Assembly: GCA_046730475.1 (NCBI GenBank)
Contig: JBKPIY010000029.1
Location: 1-40,630 of the forward strand
Reading direction: 5' to 3'
DNA: 40,630 nucleotides
From: JBKPIY01 sp046730475
GTDB lineage: Bacteria; Actinomycetota; Thermoleophilia; Solirubrobacterales; 70-9
Shown here: positions 1-7,410 of the stretch, piece by piece
Layout: the number at the start of each line of letters is the position of its first letter
How positions within the stretch are numbered: the stretch's first letter is position 1
Translations under genes and position numbers: made by a program
The notes under the pieces: model-generated
Databases searched by the model: none
Told to the model about the DNA's origin: nothing
Seen by the model: the letters and a program-made list of their open reading frames with translations, nothing else

Positions 1-201
1 GGGGCCGACCAGGATCCTCGTGATCGTCCCGGAGGCGGGGGCGGGGACCTCGGCGTCGACCTTGTCGGTCGACACCTCGACCACCGTCTGTCCCTCCTCG
101 ACCGCATCGCCCTCGGCCACGTGCCACTCGAGCACGGTGCCCTCGGTCACCGACTCGCCCATCTCGGGCATCAGTACCTGCACCGTGGTCTCGGTCGCCA
201 T
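1..201 (-). CDS. 2-oxoacid dehydrogenase E2, lipoyl domain (partial, N-terminus only)
   Basis: Start codon ATG at 201-199; the gene runs off the left edge, so only about 67 residues are visible. They form a biotinyl/lipoyl attachment domain beginning MATETTVQVLMPEMGESV, with the swinging-arm lysine in the motif STDKVDAE at about residues 48-55 and the following VPAPASGTI strand. This is the N-terminus typical of dihydrolipoyllysine acyltransferases of pyruvate, 2-oxoglutarate or branched-chain dehydrogenase complexes. DKVDAEV is most usual in E2 of the 2-oxoglutarate and branched-chain type, but the substrate cannot be told from this fragment. An AGGAGG lies only 1 nt before the ATG, and a TACAGT -10-like hexamer sits 8 nt upstream, so initiation may be leaderless or nearly so. 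Confidence 0.85.
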   Translation of the reverse strand, partial: MATETTVQVLMPEMGESVTEGTVLEWHVAEGDAVEEGQTVVEVSTDKVDAEVPAPASGTITRILVGP

Positions 202-209
202 TCCTCCTA

Positions 210-215
210 ACTGTA
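210..215 (-). promoter_or_regulatory. -10-like element TACAGT before E2 gene
   Basis: TAnnnT hexamer on the minus strand, 8 nt before the ATG at 201. The spacing matches the leaderless genes elsewhere in the window, but an AGGAGG sequence fills the gap, so this could be coincidental. Confidence 0.35.
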
Positions 216-252
216 TGACCTTCGGATTGACCGGTCGGCGGGGAGAATGGCG

Positions 253-534
253 CTACTCGAGGCGGGCGATCACGTTCACCCGGGGCCAGCCGTGGCGCTG
301 GAGGTATGCCCTGGCGGGGGCGATCGCCTCGCAGAACCCGCACGCGATCTCCTCGCTCCAGCCGACGGGTCCGGCCAGCGCCAGCGGCATCCCGCAATCG
401 GGGCAGGCGAGGGAGCGCGTCGCCAGATGCGCGACCCGGCTCGAGGGCCGGATCTCGATCCTGCCCGCGGCTCCCTTCAGCCGTTGCTCCCGCTCGGGGT
501 CATCGCGGCCGATCGGATCGAGGTGAAGCGCCAT
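253..534 (-). CDS. Small zinc-ribbon protein, function unknown
   Basis: A 93-residue protein with two CxxC knuckles, CPDC at residues 44-47 and CGFC at 65-68, spaced like a zinc ribbon. The N-terminal 40 residues are charged and Arg-rich; no membrane segment or signal peptide is visible. The C-terminal sequence around residues 70-93 (ARAYLQRHGWPRVNVIARLE) looks like a short alpha-beta tail. I do not recognise the family; a nucleic-acid-binding or metal-binding accessory role is only a guess. It lies divergent to the acyl-CoA reductase-like gene at 579. The start at 534 is supported by a -10 element TACACT 7 nt upstream, implying a leaderless transcript. Confidence 0.7.
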   Translation of the reverse strand: MALHLDPIGRDDPEREQRLKGAAGRIEIRPSSRVAHLATRSLACPDCGMPLALAGPVGWSEEIACGFCEAIAPARAYLQRHGWPRVNVIARLE

Positions 535-541
535 CAGGCAG

Positions 542-547
542 AGTGTA
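542..547 (-). promoter_or_regulatory. -10 element TACACT for the zinc-ribbon gene
   Basis: Minus-strand TACACT followed by 7 nt and the ATG at 534; a transcript starting at the usual distance would begin at the start codon. It overlaps a forward TAGGGT by two bases. Confidence 0.55.
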
Positions 548-551
548 GGGT
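546..551 (+). promoter_or_regulatory. -10 element TAGGGT for the 579-5244 operon
   Basis: Forward TAGGGT sharing bases 546-547 with the reverse TACACT. Expected transcription start is near 558, leaving a leader of about 20 nt that contains AGGAGGG at 567-573, five bases before the ATG at 579. Confidence 0.45.
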
Positions 552-578
552 CCGCCCAGCAGATGCAGGAGGGCTGAG

Positions 579-2585
579 ATGAGCTACTTCGTCACCGGCG
601 CCACCGGCTTCATCGGTCGAAACCTGGTCGAGCTCTTGCTCGAGCGGGAGGGGACCATCTACGTGCTCGTGCGTGAGGGATCGCGGGGGCGGCTCGAGGA
701 GCTTCGCGCCCGCTGGGGCGCCGATCCCGACCGGATCGTCGCGGTGATCGGCGATCTCTCCCAGCCCCATCTCGGCATCGAGGGCCAGATCGAGGAGCTG
801 CGGGGGAGGGTCGACCACTTCTTCCACCTCGCCGCGATCTACGACATGACCGCGGACGCCGCCAGCCAGCGGGTCGCCAACGTCGAGGGCACTCGCGAGG
901 CGGTGAGGCTCGCCGAGGCGATCGAGGCGAAGCGCTTCCACATGGTCAGCTCGATCGCCGCCGCCGGCCTCTACGAGGGCACCTTCACCGAGGACATGTT
1001 CGAGGAGGCCGAGAAGCTGGACAACCACCCCTACTTCGAGACCAAGCACGAGTCCGAGGGTGTCGTCAGGGAAGAGTGCAAGGTTCCGTGGCGCGTCTAC
1101 CGCCCCGGGATCGTCGTCGGGCACTCCGAGACCGGCGAGATCGACAAGATCGACGGCCCCTACTACTTCTTCAAGCTCCTCCAGCGCGCCCGCAACCTGG
1201 TCCCCCAATGGTTCCCGGGAGTCGGGATGGAGGGCCGTGAGATCAACATCGTCCCGGTCGACTTCGTGGCCAAGGCGATGGAGCACATCGCGCACCTCGA
1301 CGGGCTCGACGGCCAGACCTTCCACCTCACCGACCCGAACCCGATGTCCGCTGGGCAGATCATCAACGTGTTCGCCAAGGCGGCTCACGCCCCCGAGGCC
1401 GCGATGCGGATCGACTCGCGGATGTTCAACTTCGTCCCCAAGCAGATCCGGATGGGGATCCAGATGCTGCCGCCCGTGAAGCGGATCACCGACCAGATCC
1501 TCCACGACCTCGGGATCCCGCGCGAGGTCCTCGTCTACATCAACTACCCGACCAGCTTCGACTCCTCTCGCGCCCGGGCGGCGCTCGAGGGGACCGGGAT
1601 CAGCGTCCCGCCCTTGCCGAGCTACGCCGACAAGCTGTGGGATTACTGGGAGCGAAACCTCGACCCGGACCTGTTCAAGGACCGATCGCTGGCCGGTGCG
1701 ATCGGCGGCAAGGTGGTGCTGATCACCGGGGCCTCCTCGGGGATCGGCAGAGCGACGGCGATCAAGTGCTCGGCGGCGGGGGCGACGGTGCTGCTGGTCG
1801 CCCGCACCCCCGAGAAGCTCGATGAGACGAGGGCGGAGATCGACGACGCGGGCGGGGCCGCCTTCATCCACCGCTGCGACCTCTCCGATATCGCCGACGT
1901 CGAGCGGATGGCGAGCGAGGTGCTCCAGGAGCACGGCCGAGTCGACGTCCTCGTCAACAACGCCGGCCGCTCGATCCGGCGCTCGATCGCGCTCTCGTAC
2001 GACCGCTTTCACGACTTCGAGCGCACCATGCAGCTCAACTACTTCGGGGCGCTGCGGTTGATCCTCAGCCTGCTGCCGACGATGCGAAAGCTGACCGCCG
2101 GCCGCAAGGGCGGCCACATCATCAACATCAGCTCGATCGGGGTGCAGACCAACACCCCGCGCTTCTCAGCCTACGTCGCCTCCAAAGCGGCCCTCGACGC
2201 CTGGTCGCGCTGCGTCGCCTCCGAGGTGATCGACGACGGCGTCCACATCACCACCATCCACATGCCGCTGGTTCGGACGCCGATGATCGCCCCGACAAAG
2301 ATGTACGACGCCTTCCCCACGATCACCCCGGACGAGGCCGCGGAGATGATCTGCGACGCGATGATCCGGAAGCCCAAGAAGGTGGCGACCCGGCTCGGCA
2401 ACTTCGGCGAGCTTCTCTACAACCTCTCGCCGAAGGCCTCCGACGCGATCCTCAATACCGCCTACAAGCTCTTCCCGGACTCGAGTGCCGCCAAGGGGAA
2501 GAAGGAGGACGGTAAGGCGCCCGACGAGCAGCCATCGACCGAGGGCGTCGCCTTCGCGTACCTGATGCGCGGCGTTCATTGGTGA
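579..2585 (+). CDS. Two-domain SDR, fatty acyl-CoA reductase-like
   Basis: A 668-residue fusion of two short-chain dehydrogenase domains. The N-terminal extended-type domain has the NAD(P) motif TGATGFIG (6-13) and catalytic YFETK (Y152, K156). The C-terminal classical domain has TGASSGIG (383-390), NNAG (460-463), a serine in NISSI (~517-519) and YVASK (Y532, K536). This order and length match the bacterial fatty acyl-CoA reductases that make fatty alcohols or aldehydes (Marinobacter Maqu_2220, mycobacterial AcrA1 type), so reduction of long-chain acyl-CoA with NADPH is the likely reaction. SD AGGAGGG at 567-573 supports the start. Its stop overlaps the next gene by 4 nt; the neighbour is an alkylglycerone-phosphate-synthase-like enzyme that would consume a fatty alcohol. 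Family is clear, exact substrate is inferred. Confidence 0.85.
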   Translation: MSYFVTGATGFIGRNLVELLLEREGTIYVLVREGSRGRLEELRARWGADPDRIVAVIGDLSQPHLGIEGQIEELRGRVDHFFHLAAIYDMTADAASQRVANVEGTREAVRLAEAIEAKRFHMVSSIAAAGLYEGTFTEDMFEEAEKLDNHPYFETKHESEGVVREECKVPWRVYRPGIVVGHSETGEIDKIDGPYYFFKLLQRARNLVPQWFPGVGMEGREINIVPVDFVAKAMEHIAHLDGLDGQTFHLTDPNPMSAGQIINVFAKAAHAPEAAMRIDSRMFNFVPKQIRMGIQMLPPVKRITDQILHDLGIPREVLVYINYPTSFDSSRARAALEGTGISVPPLPSYADKLWDYWERNLDPDLFKDRSLAGAIGGKVVLITGASSGIGRATAIKCSAAGATVLLVARTPEKLDETRAEIDDAGGAAFIHRCDLSDIADVERMASEVLQEHGRVDVLVNNAGRSIRRSIALSYDRFHDFERTMQLNYFGALRLILSLLPTMRKLTAGRKGGHIINISSIGVQTNTPRFSAYVASKAALDAWSRCVASEVIDDGVHITTIHMPLVRTPMIAPTKMYDAFPTITPDEAAEMICDAMIRKPKKVATRLGNFGELLYNLSPKASDAILNTAYKLFPDSSAAKGKKEDGKAPDEQPSTEGVAFAYLMRGVHW

Positions 2586-4279
2586 GAGCGGCCGGCCCTC
2601 ATGTCCGGCGGTTAAAGCACTGGGGCTGGGGCTACGAGGACCAGCAGCCCGACCGGGCCGCGCTCGAAGGGATCGCGCGGTCGGTCCACGAGCGGCTCGG
2701 GTTCGAGGTGGACGAGATCGAGGAGCCGGTGCCGCTGGAGGCGGTCGAGCTGCCCGATCCCCGGCTGCAGCCGCCGAAGGAGCTGGCCGACATGTTCTCG
2801 GCCGACCGCTACCAGCGGGTCTCGCACGCCCTCGGCAAGGCCTATCGCGACGTCGTCAGGGGGATGCGGGGGCAGTTCGAGCATCCACCCGACCTCGTCG
2901 CCTACCCCGAATCGCCCGAGGACGTCGATGCGGTCATCTCCTGGTGCGCCGACCAGGGCGCGGCCGCGATTCCCTACGGCGGTGGCACCAGCGTCGTCGG
3001 CGGGGTCGAGCCGCGGGTCGGCGAGGCCTACCGCGGGGTGGTGACGATCGACCTTCGCCGGATGGACCGGGTCCTCGAGGTCGATCCGGTGTCGCGGGCG
3101 GCGCGGATCCAGGCCGGCGCGAGCGGACCCCGCCTCGAGGATCAGCTGCGCGACCACGGCCTCACCCTCCGCCACTTCCCCCAGTCGTTCGAGTTCTCAA
3201 CCCTCGGAGGCTGGATCGCGACCCGGTCCGGGGGACACTTCGCCACCCTCTACACCCACATCGACGACCTGGTGGAATCGGTCCGGGCCGTCACCCCAGC
3301 GGGGGAGTGGAGGAGCCGCCGGCTGCCGGGCTCGGGGGCGGGGCCAAGTCCCGACCACCTCCTGCTCGGCTCCGAGGGGATCCTCGGGGTGATCGTGGAG
3401 GCCTGGGTCCGGGTCCAGGACCGTCCGCTGTGGAAGACCTCCTGCGGGGTGTTCTTCGACGACTTCGGGTCCGCAGTCGACGCCGTCCGCGACCTCTCCC
3501 AGTCGGGGCTGAACCCCTCCAACTGCCGCCTGCTCGACGCGACCGAGTCCGAGGTCACCTCGGCCGGCCCTCCCGCCAAGTCGCTGCTCGTGCTCGGCTT
3601 CGAGTCTGCCCACCATCCGGTCGAGGGGCCGATGCTGATCGCGCTCGCGATCGCCCAGGAGCGCGGCGGGATCGCGGGCGAGGTCCGAACCTCAGAGCCC
3701 TCCGCCGACGCCCCCGGCCCCGAGGCGAGGCGCAAGAGTCCGCCGCCCTCCGAGCCCGGCTCCGACCCGGTTGGCTCCTGGCGCCACGCCTTTCTCCACG
3801 CGCCCTACCTGCGCGACAGCCTGATCGCCTGCGGGGTGATCTCGGACACCTTCGAGACCTCGATCACATGGGATCGATTCGACGACTTCCACGACGAGGT
3901 GATGGAGGCTACGCGGCGCCGGGTGGCGGAGGTGACCGGGGCGCCCGCCGACGGCCCCGGCTCTCCCCGGGTCAGCTGCCGTTTCACCCACGTCTATCCG
4001 GACGGCCCCGCCCCCTACTTCACCGTCCTCGCCCCCGCCCGCCGCGGCGACGAGGTCGCCCAGTGGGACGAGATCAAGGCGGCGGCGTCCGACGCCGTGA
4101 TCGAGGCCGGGGGGACGATCACCCACCACCACGCCGTCGGCCGCGACCACCGCCGCTGGTACGACCGCCAGCGACCGGAGCCGTTCGCTACCGCGATTGG
4201 GGCCGCCAAGGCCGAGCTCGACCCCGGTGCGATCCTCAACCCCGGGGTCCTGCTCGATCCCTTGCGGAGGACCCGATGA
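2582..4279 (+). CDS. FAD-binding oxidase, alkylglycerone-phosphate synthase-like
   Basis: About 565 residues. I chose GTG 2582 because it forms a GTGA overlap with the preceding stop; TTG 2579 is the alternative. The PCMH-type FAD domain shows the PYGGGTSVVGGVEP loop near residues 132-145 and the SFEFSTLGGWIATRSGGH segment near 200, both close to the pattern of alkyldihydroxyacetonephosphate synthases (AGPS). The C-terminus keeps the THHHAVGRDH loop and the LDPGAILNPG signature of the vanillyl-alcohol-oxidase superfamily. AGPS swaps the acyl group of acyl-DHAP for a fatty alcohol to form the ether bond. A Pro/Ser-rich insertion (about residues 365-390) is unusual. D-lactate or glycolate dehydrogenases are related alternatives, but motif and context favour AGPS. 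Confidence 0.75.
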   Translation: MRAAGPHVRRLKHWGWGYEDQQPDRAALEGIARSVHERLGFEVDEIEEPVPLEAVELPDPRLQPPKELADMFSADRYQRVSHALGKAYRDVVRGMRGQFEHPPDLVAYPESPEDVDAVISWCADQGAAAIPYGGGTSVVGGVEPRVGEAYRGVVTIDLRRMDRVLEVDPVSRAARIQAGASGPRLEDQLRDHGLTLRHFPQSFEFSTLGGWIATRSGGHFATLYTHIDDLVESVRAVTPAGEWRSRRLPGSGAGPSPDHLLLGSEGILGVIVEAWVRVQDRPLWKTSCGVFFDDFGSAVDAVRDLSQSGLNPSNCRLLDATESEVTSAGPPAKSLLVLGFESAHHPVEGPMLIALAIAQERGGIAGEVRTSEPSADAPGPEARRKSPPPSEPGSDPVGSWRHAFLHAPYLRDSLIACGVISDTFETSITWDRFDDFHDEVMEATRRRVAEVTGAPADGPGSPRVSCRFTHVYPDGPAPYFTVLAPARRGDEVAQWDEIKAAASDAVIEAGGTITHHHAVGRDHRRWYDRQRPEPFATAIGAAKAELDPGAILNPGVLLDPLRRTR

Positions 4280-5244
4280 AGAGCCCGACCCGGCTCCCCC
4301 GGGCGATTCGCTCGCGTCTCGTCAACCGGCACCGCCGCCGGTACCTGAACCGGCGGGAGTTCGACGACCTCGAGTCACGGCTCGTCTGGATCTTCGGATC
4401 GCCTCGCACCGGAAGCACCTGGCTCTTGAACATGCTCGCCGAGGCGCGCGCGCCGGGGGTGGCGACGATCGACGAGACCTGGGCGGGAGAGCTGTTCAAC
4501 CGGACCCTGGTCTGGCACAAGGCGGGAGGGGTGGCGGTCGCCGTTTCCGCCGACGCCCACGCCACCCTCCCCGGCTGGGTTCTCGCCAAGGACCGCGAGC
4601 ACCTATGGCGGCCCGTGATGCGGGCGTTGCTCCTGGAGGGATTCACCGAGCAGCTCGCGCGCGGTCAGGCCCGAACGGATTGGGAGCGCCCCTTCCTTGT
4701 GGTCAAGGAGCCGAACACCTCCGAGGCGGCGGATGCGATCGTGGGGGTGCTCCCGAACTCACGCCTGATCTTCCTGGTTCGGGACGGCCGCGACGTCGTC
4801 GACTCGCTGCTCGACCACTTCGCGACCGCCTCGTGGGGAATACCCGACGAGCTGGGATGGGACCGGCTCCCGGCGGAGGAGCGCGAGCACTTCGTCAGCG
4901 GGACCGCCGCGAACTGGGTGTACCGAACCGAAGCGGTGCAACGGGCCTGTGAGGTTTTGGCTCCGGGGGCGGCCTTGACCGTGCGATACGAAGATCTGCT
5001 CGCCGACACTCCGCGGCAGCTGGAGCGGATCGCGGCCTGGCTCGGGCTCGATGCCCCCCAGGGCTGGGCGGCCGAGGTTGCCGACCGGCATGCCTTCGAG
5101 CGAGTGCCGGCCGAGCAGCGCGGGAGCGGCATGTTCCACCGCGCCGCAACACCCGGGCTTTGGCGCGAGAACATGAGTCCGGCCGAGCAAGAGGCGGTGG
5201 AGCAGGTGTTGGGTGACAAGCTGCGGGAGCTTGGGTATCAGTAG
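4276..5244 (+). CDS. Sulfotransferase family protein
   Basis: 322 residues. The start ATG overlaps the previous stop (ATGA) and has GGAGG at 4266-4270. The 5'-phosphosulfate loop is FGSPRTGSTWLLNML near residues 38-52 and the 3'-phosphate loop is FLVRDGRDVVDSLLDHF near 165-181; both are the hallmarks of PAPS-dependent sulfotransferases. The first 30 residues are strongly basic (RxxRRRYLNRR) with no signal peptide, so it is probably cytoplasmic or membrane-surface associated. As the third gene of a translationally coupled operon with a fatty acyl-CoA reductase and an AGPS-like enzyme, it might sulfate a lipid head group or alcohol, which is inference. A second, only distantly similar sulfotransferase lies at 24269-25264. 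Confidence 0.85.
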   Translation: MKSPTRLPRAIRSRLVNRHRRRYLNRREFDDLESRLVWIFGSPRTGSTWLLNMLAEARAPGVATIDETWAGELFNRTLVWHKAGGVAVAVSADAHATLPGWVLAKDREHLWRPVMRALLLEGFTEQLARGQARTDWERPFLVVKEPNTSEAADAIVGVLPNSRLIFLVRDGRDVVDSLLDHFATASWGIPDELGWDRLPAEEREHFVSGTAANWVYRTEAVQRACEVLAPGAALTVRYEDLLADTPRQLERIAAWLGLDAPQGWAAEVADRHAFERVPAEQRGSGMFHRAATPGLWRENMSPAEQEAVEQVLGDKLRELGYQ

Positions 5245-5261
5245 GCAGCTCGAAGGGGCCC

Positions 5262-5267
5262 TAACCT
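5262..5267 (+). promoter_or_regulatory. -10 element TAACCT before the UbiA-family gene
   Basis: TAACCT ends 9 nt before ATG 5277. It directly abuts the alternative GTG 5268, which would lie upstream of the expected transcription start; this favours ATG 5277. Confidence 0.45.
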
Positions 5268-5276
5268 GTGCGACTG

Positions 5277-6221
5277 ATGACCTCTGTGCTCAAGGAGCCC
5301 ACCACCCGACCACGGGAGGCGATCCGACCGCCCGGGCCCCCCAAGCCCCGGCGCGGCCCCGTGCACGCGGTGATCGTCGCGATGCGCCCCGGCGAGTGGA
5401 TCAAGAACCTGCTGGTCTACGCCGGGCTGCTCTTCTCGGGCAAGTTCGACGAGGTGGACGCGATTGTCAGCGCCACCGTCACCTTCTTGGCGTTCTGCGC
5501 GGTCGCCTCGGCCGGCTACCTGGTGAACGACGCCCATGACGCCGAGCTCGACCGGAGGCATCCGACCAAGCGCAGGCGCCCGATCGCCGCCGGGGAGCTC
5601 GGCGTGCCGACGGCGATCGCTCTGGCGGCGGTCCTGGTCGTGGCGGGGCTGGCGGCCGCGATGTCCCAGGGCCTGGTCGTGAGCGGCCTCGTCCTCGCCT
5701 ACGGGGTCGGCACCACCCTCTACTCCTACGTGCTCAAGACCGAGGTCATCCTCGATGTGATGACGATCGCCGGGCTGTTCGTGATCCGGGTGCTGGCGGG
5801 CGCGGTCGCGGTGAACGCCGATGCCTCCGCGTTCCTCCTCCTGTGCACGGGGATGGTGGCGATGTTCCTCGGCTTCACCAAGCGCCGCCAGGAGGCGACC
5901 TCGGAGCTTCATTCGGGAACCGAGAGCCGTCCGGTGCTCGAGCACTACTCGATCCCCTTCCTCGACCAGATGGTGGCGATGGTCACCGCCGCCACCGTGA
6001 TGAGCTACGCGATCTACGCGGTCAACTCGCCCAACATCGGCTCGAAGATGCTCGGCACCCTGCCCCCGGTCGTCTACGGCATCTTCCGCTATCTGTATCT
6101 GATCTACGACCGCAAGGACACCCGCTCCACGGCCGAGATCCTCGAGAGCGACTACGGCATGATCGGAGCCGGCATCGTCTGGGTCGCCTCCGCCGTCATC
6201 CTCCTCGCGATCTACAAGTAG
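5277..6221 (+). CDS. UbiA-family decaprenyl-phosphate phosphoribosyltransferase
   Basis: 314 residues, multi-pass membrane protein with about 8-9 hydrophobic segments after a Pro/Arg-rich cytoplasmic N-terminus. It carries MRPGEWIKNLLVYAGLLFSG and the NDAHDAELDRRHPTKRRRPI motif (NDxxDxxxD), the pattern of decaprenyl-phosphate phosphoribosyltransferases, which move phosphoribose from PRPP to a polyprenyl phosphate for decaprenylphosphoryl-arabinose or -ribose synthesis. A second conserved segment, YLIYDRKDTRSTAEI, lies near the C-terminus. GTG 5268 is an alternative start, but the -10 TAACCT at 5262-5267 argues for ATG 5277. No epimerase (DprE1/2) is adjacent, so the sugar acceptor and the cell-wall product are unknown. 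A generic polyprenyltransferase is less likely because of the HPTKRxRPIA motif. Confidence 0.8.
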   Translation: MTSVLKEPTTRPREAIRPPGPPKPRRGPVHAVIVAMRPGEWIKNLLVYAGLLFSGKFDEVDAIVSATVTFLAFCAVASAGYLVNDAHDAELDRRHPTKRRRPIAAGELGVPTAIALAAVLVVAGLAAAMSQGLVVSGLVLAYGVGTTLYSYVLKTEVILDVMTIAGLFVIRVLAGAVAVNADASAFLLLCTGMVAMFLGFTKRRQEATSELHSGTESRPVLEHYSIPFLDQMVAMVTAATVMSYAIYAVNSPNIGSKMLGTLPPVVYGIFRYLYLIYDRKDTRSTAEILESDYGMIGAGIVWVASAVILLAIYK

Positions 6222-6255
6222 GTCGCCGGCGCCTTGGCCGGGCGGCCAGGGTCGA

Positions 6256-6261
6256 TAGTCT
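6256..6261 (+). promoter_or_regulatory. -10 element TAGTCT (with TTGGCC -35) before acyl-CoA dehydrogenase
   Basis: TAGTCT is 7 nt before GTG 6269; a TTGGCC at 6234-6239 lies 16 nt further upstream, a fair -35. The layout predicts a leaderless mRNA and decides the GTG start. Confidence 0.6.
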
Positions 6262-6268
6262 GCCCCGC

Positions 6269-7408
6269 GTGGACCTGTCGCTGACCGGCTCCGAGGCCGC
6301 CTTCCAGCAGGAGGTCCGGTCCTGGCTCGAGGAGAACCATCCTGGGCCGGCGCCCGAGGGCGATGACGCGGCAGAGTTCGAGTTCCGCCGCCAATGGCAG
6401 AAGAAGCTCCATCAGGCGGGCTGGGCGGGGATCTCGTGGCCCCAGGAGTACGGGGGCAAGGGCGCGACCCTGATCGAGCAGTCGATCTTCAACGAGGAGA
6501 TGGCCCGCCAGCGGGTGCCGGCGCCGGCCAACATCCTCGGGCTCGTGATGGGCGGTCCGGTGGTGATCGCCCACGGCACCGAGGAGCAGAAGGAGCGCTA
6601 CCTGGAGCCGATTCTCTCCGGCGAGGAGATCTGGTGCCAGGGCTTCTCCGAGCCCGAGTCGGGCTCCGATCTCGCCTCGCTGAAGGCGCGCGCGGTGAGG
6701 TCGAACGGCGGCTGGAAGGTCAGCGGACAGAAGGTCTGGACCACCTACGCGCACGAGGCGAAGTGGTGCATGCTGCTCGCCCGCTCGGACACCGAGGCGC
6801 CCAAGCACAAGGGCATCACCTACTTCCTGCTCGACATGGATCAGCCGGGCGTCGAAGTGCGGCCGTTGCGACAGATCACGGGCGAGGCCGAGTTCAATGA
6901 GATCTTCCTCGAGGAAGCCGCGATTCCGGACGAGAACGTGGTCGGCGAGGTCGGCGGCGGCTGGCAGGTGGCCATCACCACCCTGATGTTCGAGCGCGCC
7001 GGCCTCGGGGCGGCGGCGGTTATCGGGCTTACCCGGAGCCTCGAGGCACTGGTCGAGCTGGTGAAGGAGCGCGGCCTCGAGGACGACCCGGTAATCCGGC
7101 AGAAGATCGGTGAGCTCAAGATCGGGATCGAGGCGATGCGGCTCGGGGCCCTGCGGGCGCTCACCCAGACGATGAAGACCGGGATCCCCGGCCCCGAGGG
7201 GTCGCTGAGCAAGTGGGAGTGGGCCAACCTCAACCAGGCGCTGACCGAGCTCGCCACCGACATCCTCGGGCCGGATGGCCTCGTCGCCGGCACCGACTGG
7301 AGCTATCGCTTCCTGCGCGCGCGGGCGAACTCGATCGAGGGCGGCACCACCGAGGTGCTGAAGAACATCGTCGCTGAGCGAGTTCTCGGCCTGCCTAGGC
7401 TGAGGTAG
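6269..7408 (+). CDS. Acyl-CoA dehydrogenase, subunit 1 of a pair
   Basis: 379 residues with GTG start fixed by the -10 element TAGTCT. It has the ACAD N-terminal helical domain (LEENHPG...), the FAD/substrate region WCQGFSEPESGSDLASLKA near 122-140 and VSGQKVWTTYAHEA near 151-164, and the C-terminal SIEGGTTEVLKNIVAERVLG. Glu357 in SIEGGTTE aligns with the catalytic glutamate of the medium-chain type (YEGT); FERAG at 241-245 offers a second candidate. It feeds electrons to ETF in beta-oxidation-like catabolism of a CoA thioester. The next gene begins 2 nt later and encodes a second, shorter ACAD, an arrangement known from alpha2beta2 mycobacterial FadE pairs for steroid side chains. Substrate unknown. 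Confidence 0.88.
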   Translation: MDLSLTGSEAAFQQEVRSWLEENHPGPAPEGDDAAEFEFRRQWQKKLHQAGWAGISWPQEYGGKGATLIEQSIFNEEMARQRVPAPANILGLVMGGPVVIAHGTEEQKERYLEPILSGEEIWCQGFSEPESGSDLASLKARAVRSNGGWKVSGQKVWTTYAHEAKWCMLLARSDTEAPKHKGITYFLLDMDQPGVEVRPLRQITGEAEFNEIFLEEAAIPDENVVGEVGGGWQVAITTLMFERAGLGAAAVIGLTRSLEALVELVKERGLEDDPVIRQKIGELKIGIEAMRLGALRALTQTMKTGIPGPEGSLSKWEWANLNQALTELATDILGPDGLVAGTDWSYRFLRARANSIEGGTTEVLKNIVAERVLGLPRLR

Positions 7409-7410
7409 GC

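Noticed and set aside
534..2117. Long minus-strand open frame (527 codons)
   Set aside because: It is the complement shadow of the two-domain SDR at 579-2585, made of acidic/Val-rich sequence without domains; the plus-strand gene has full motifs.
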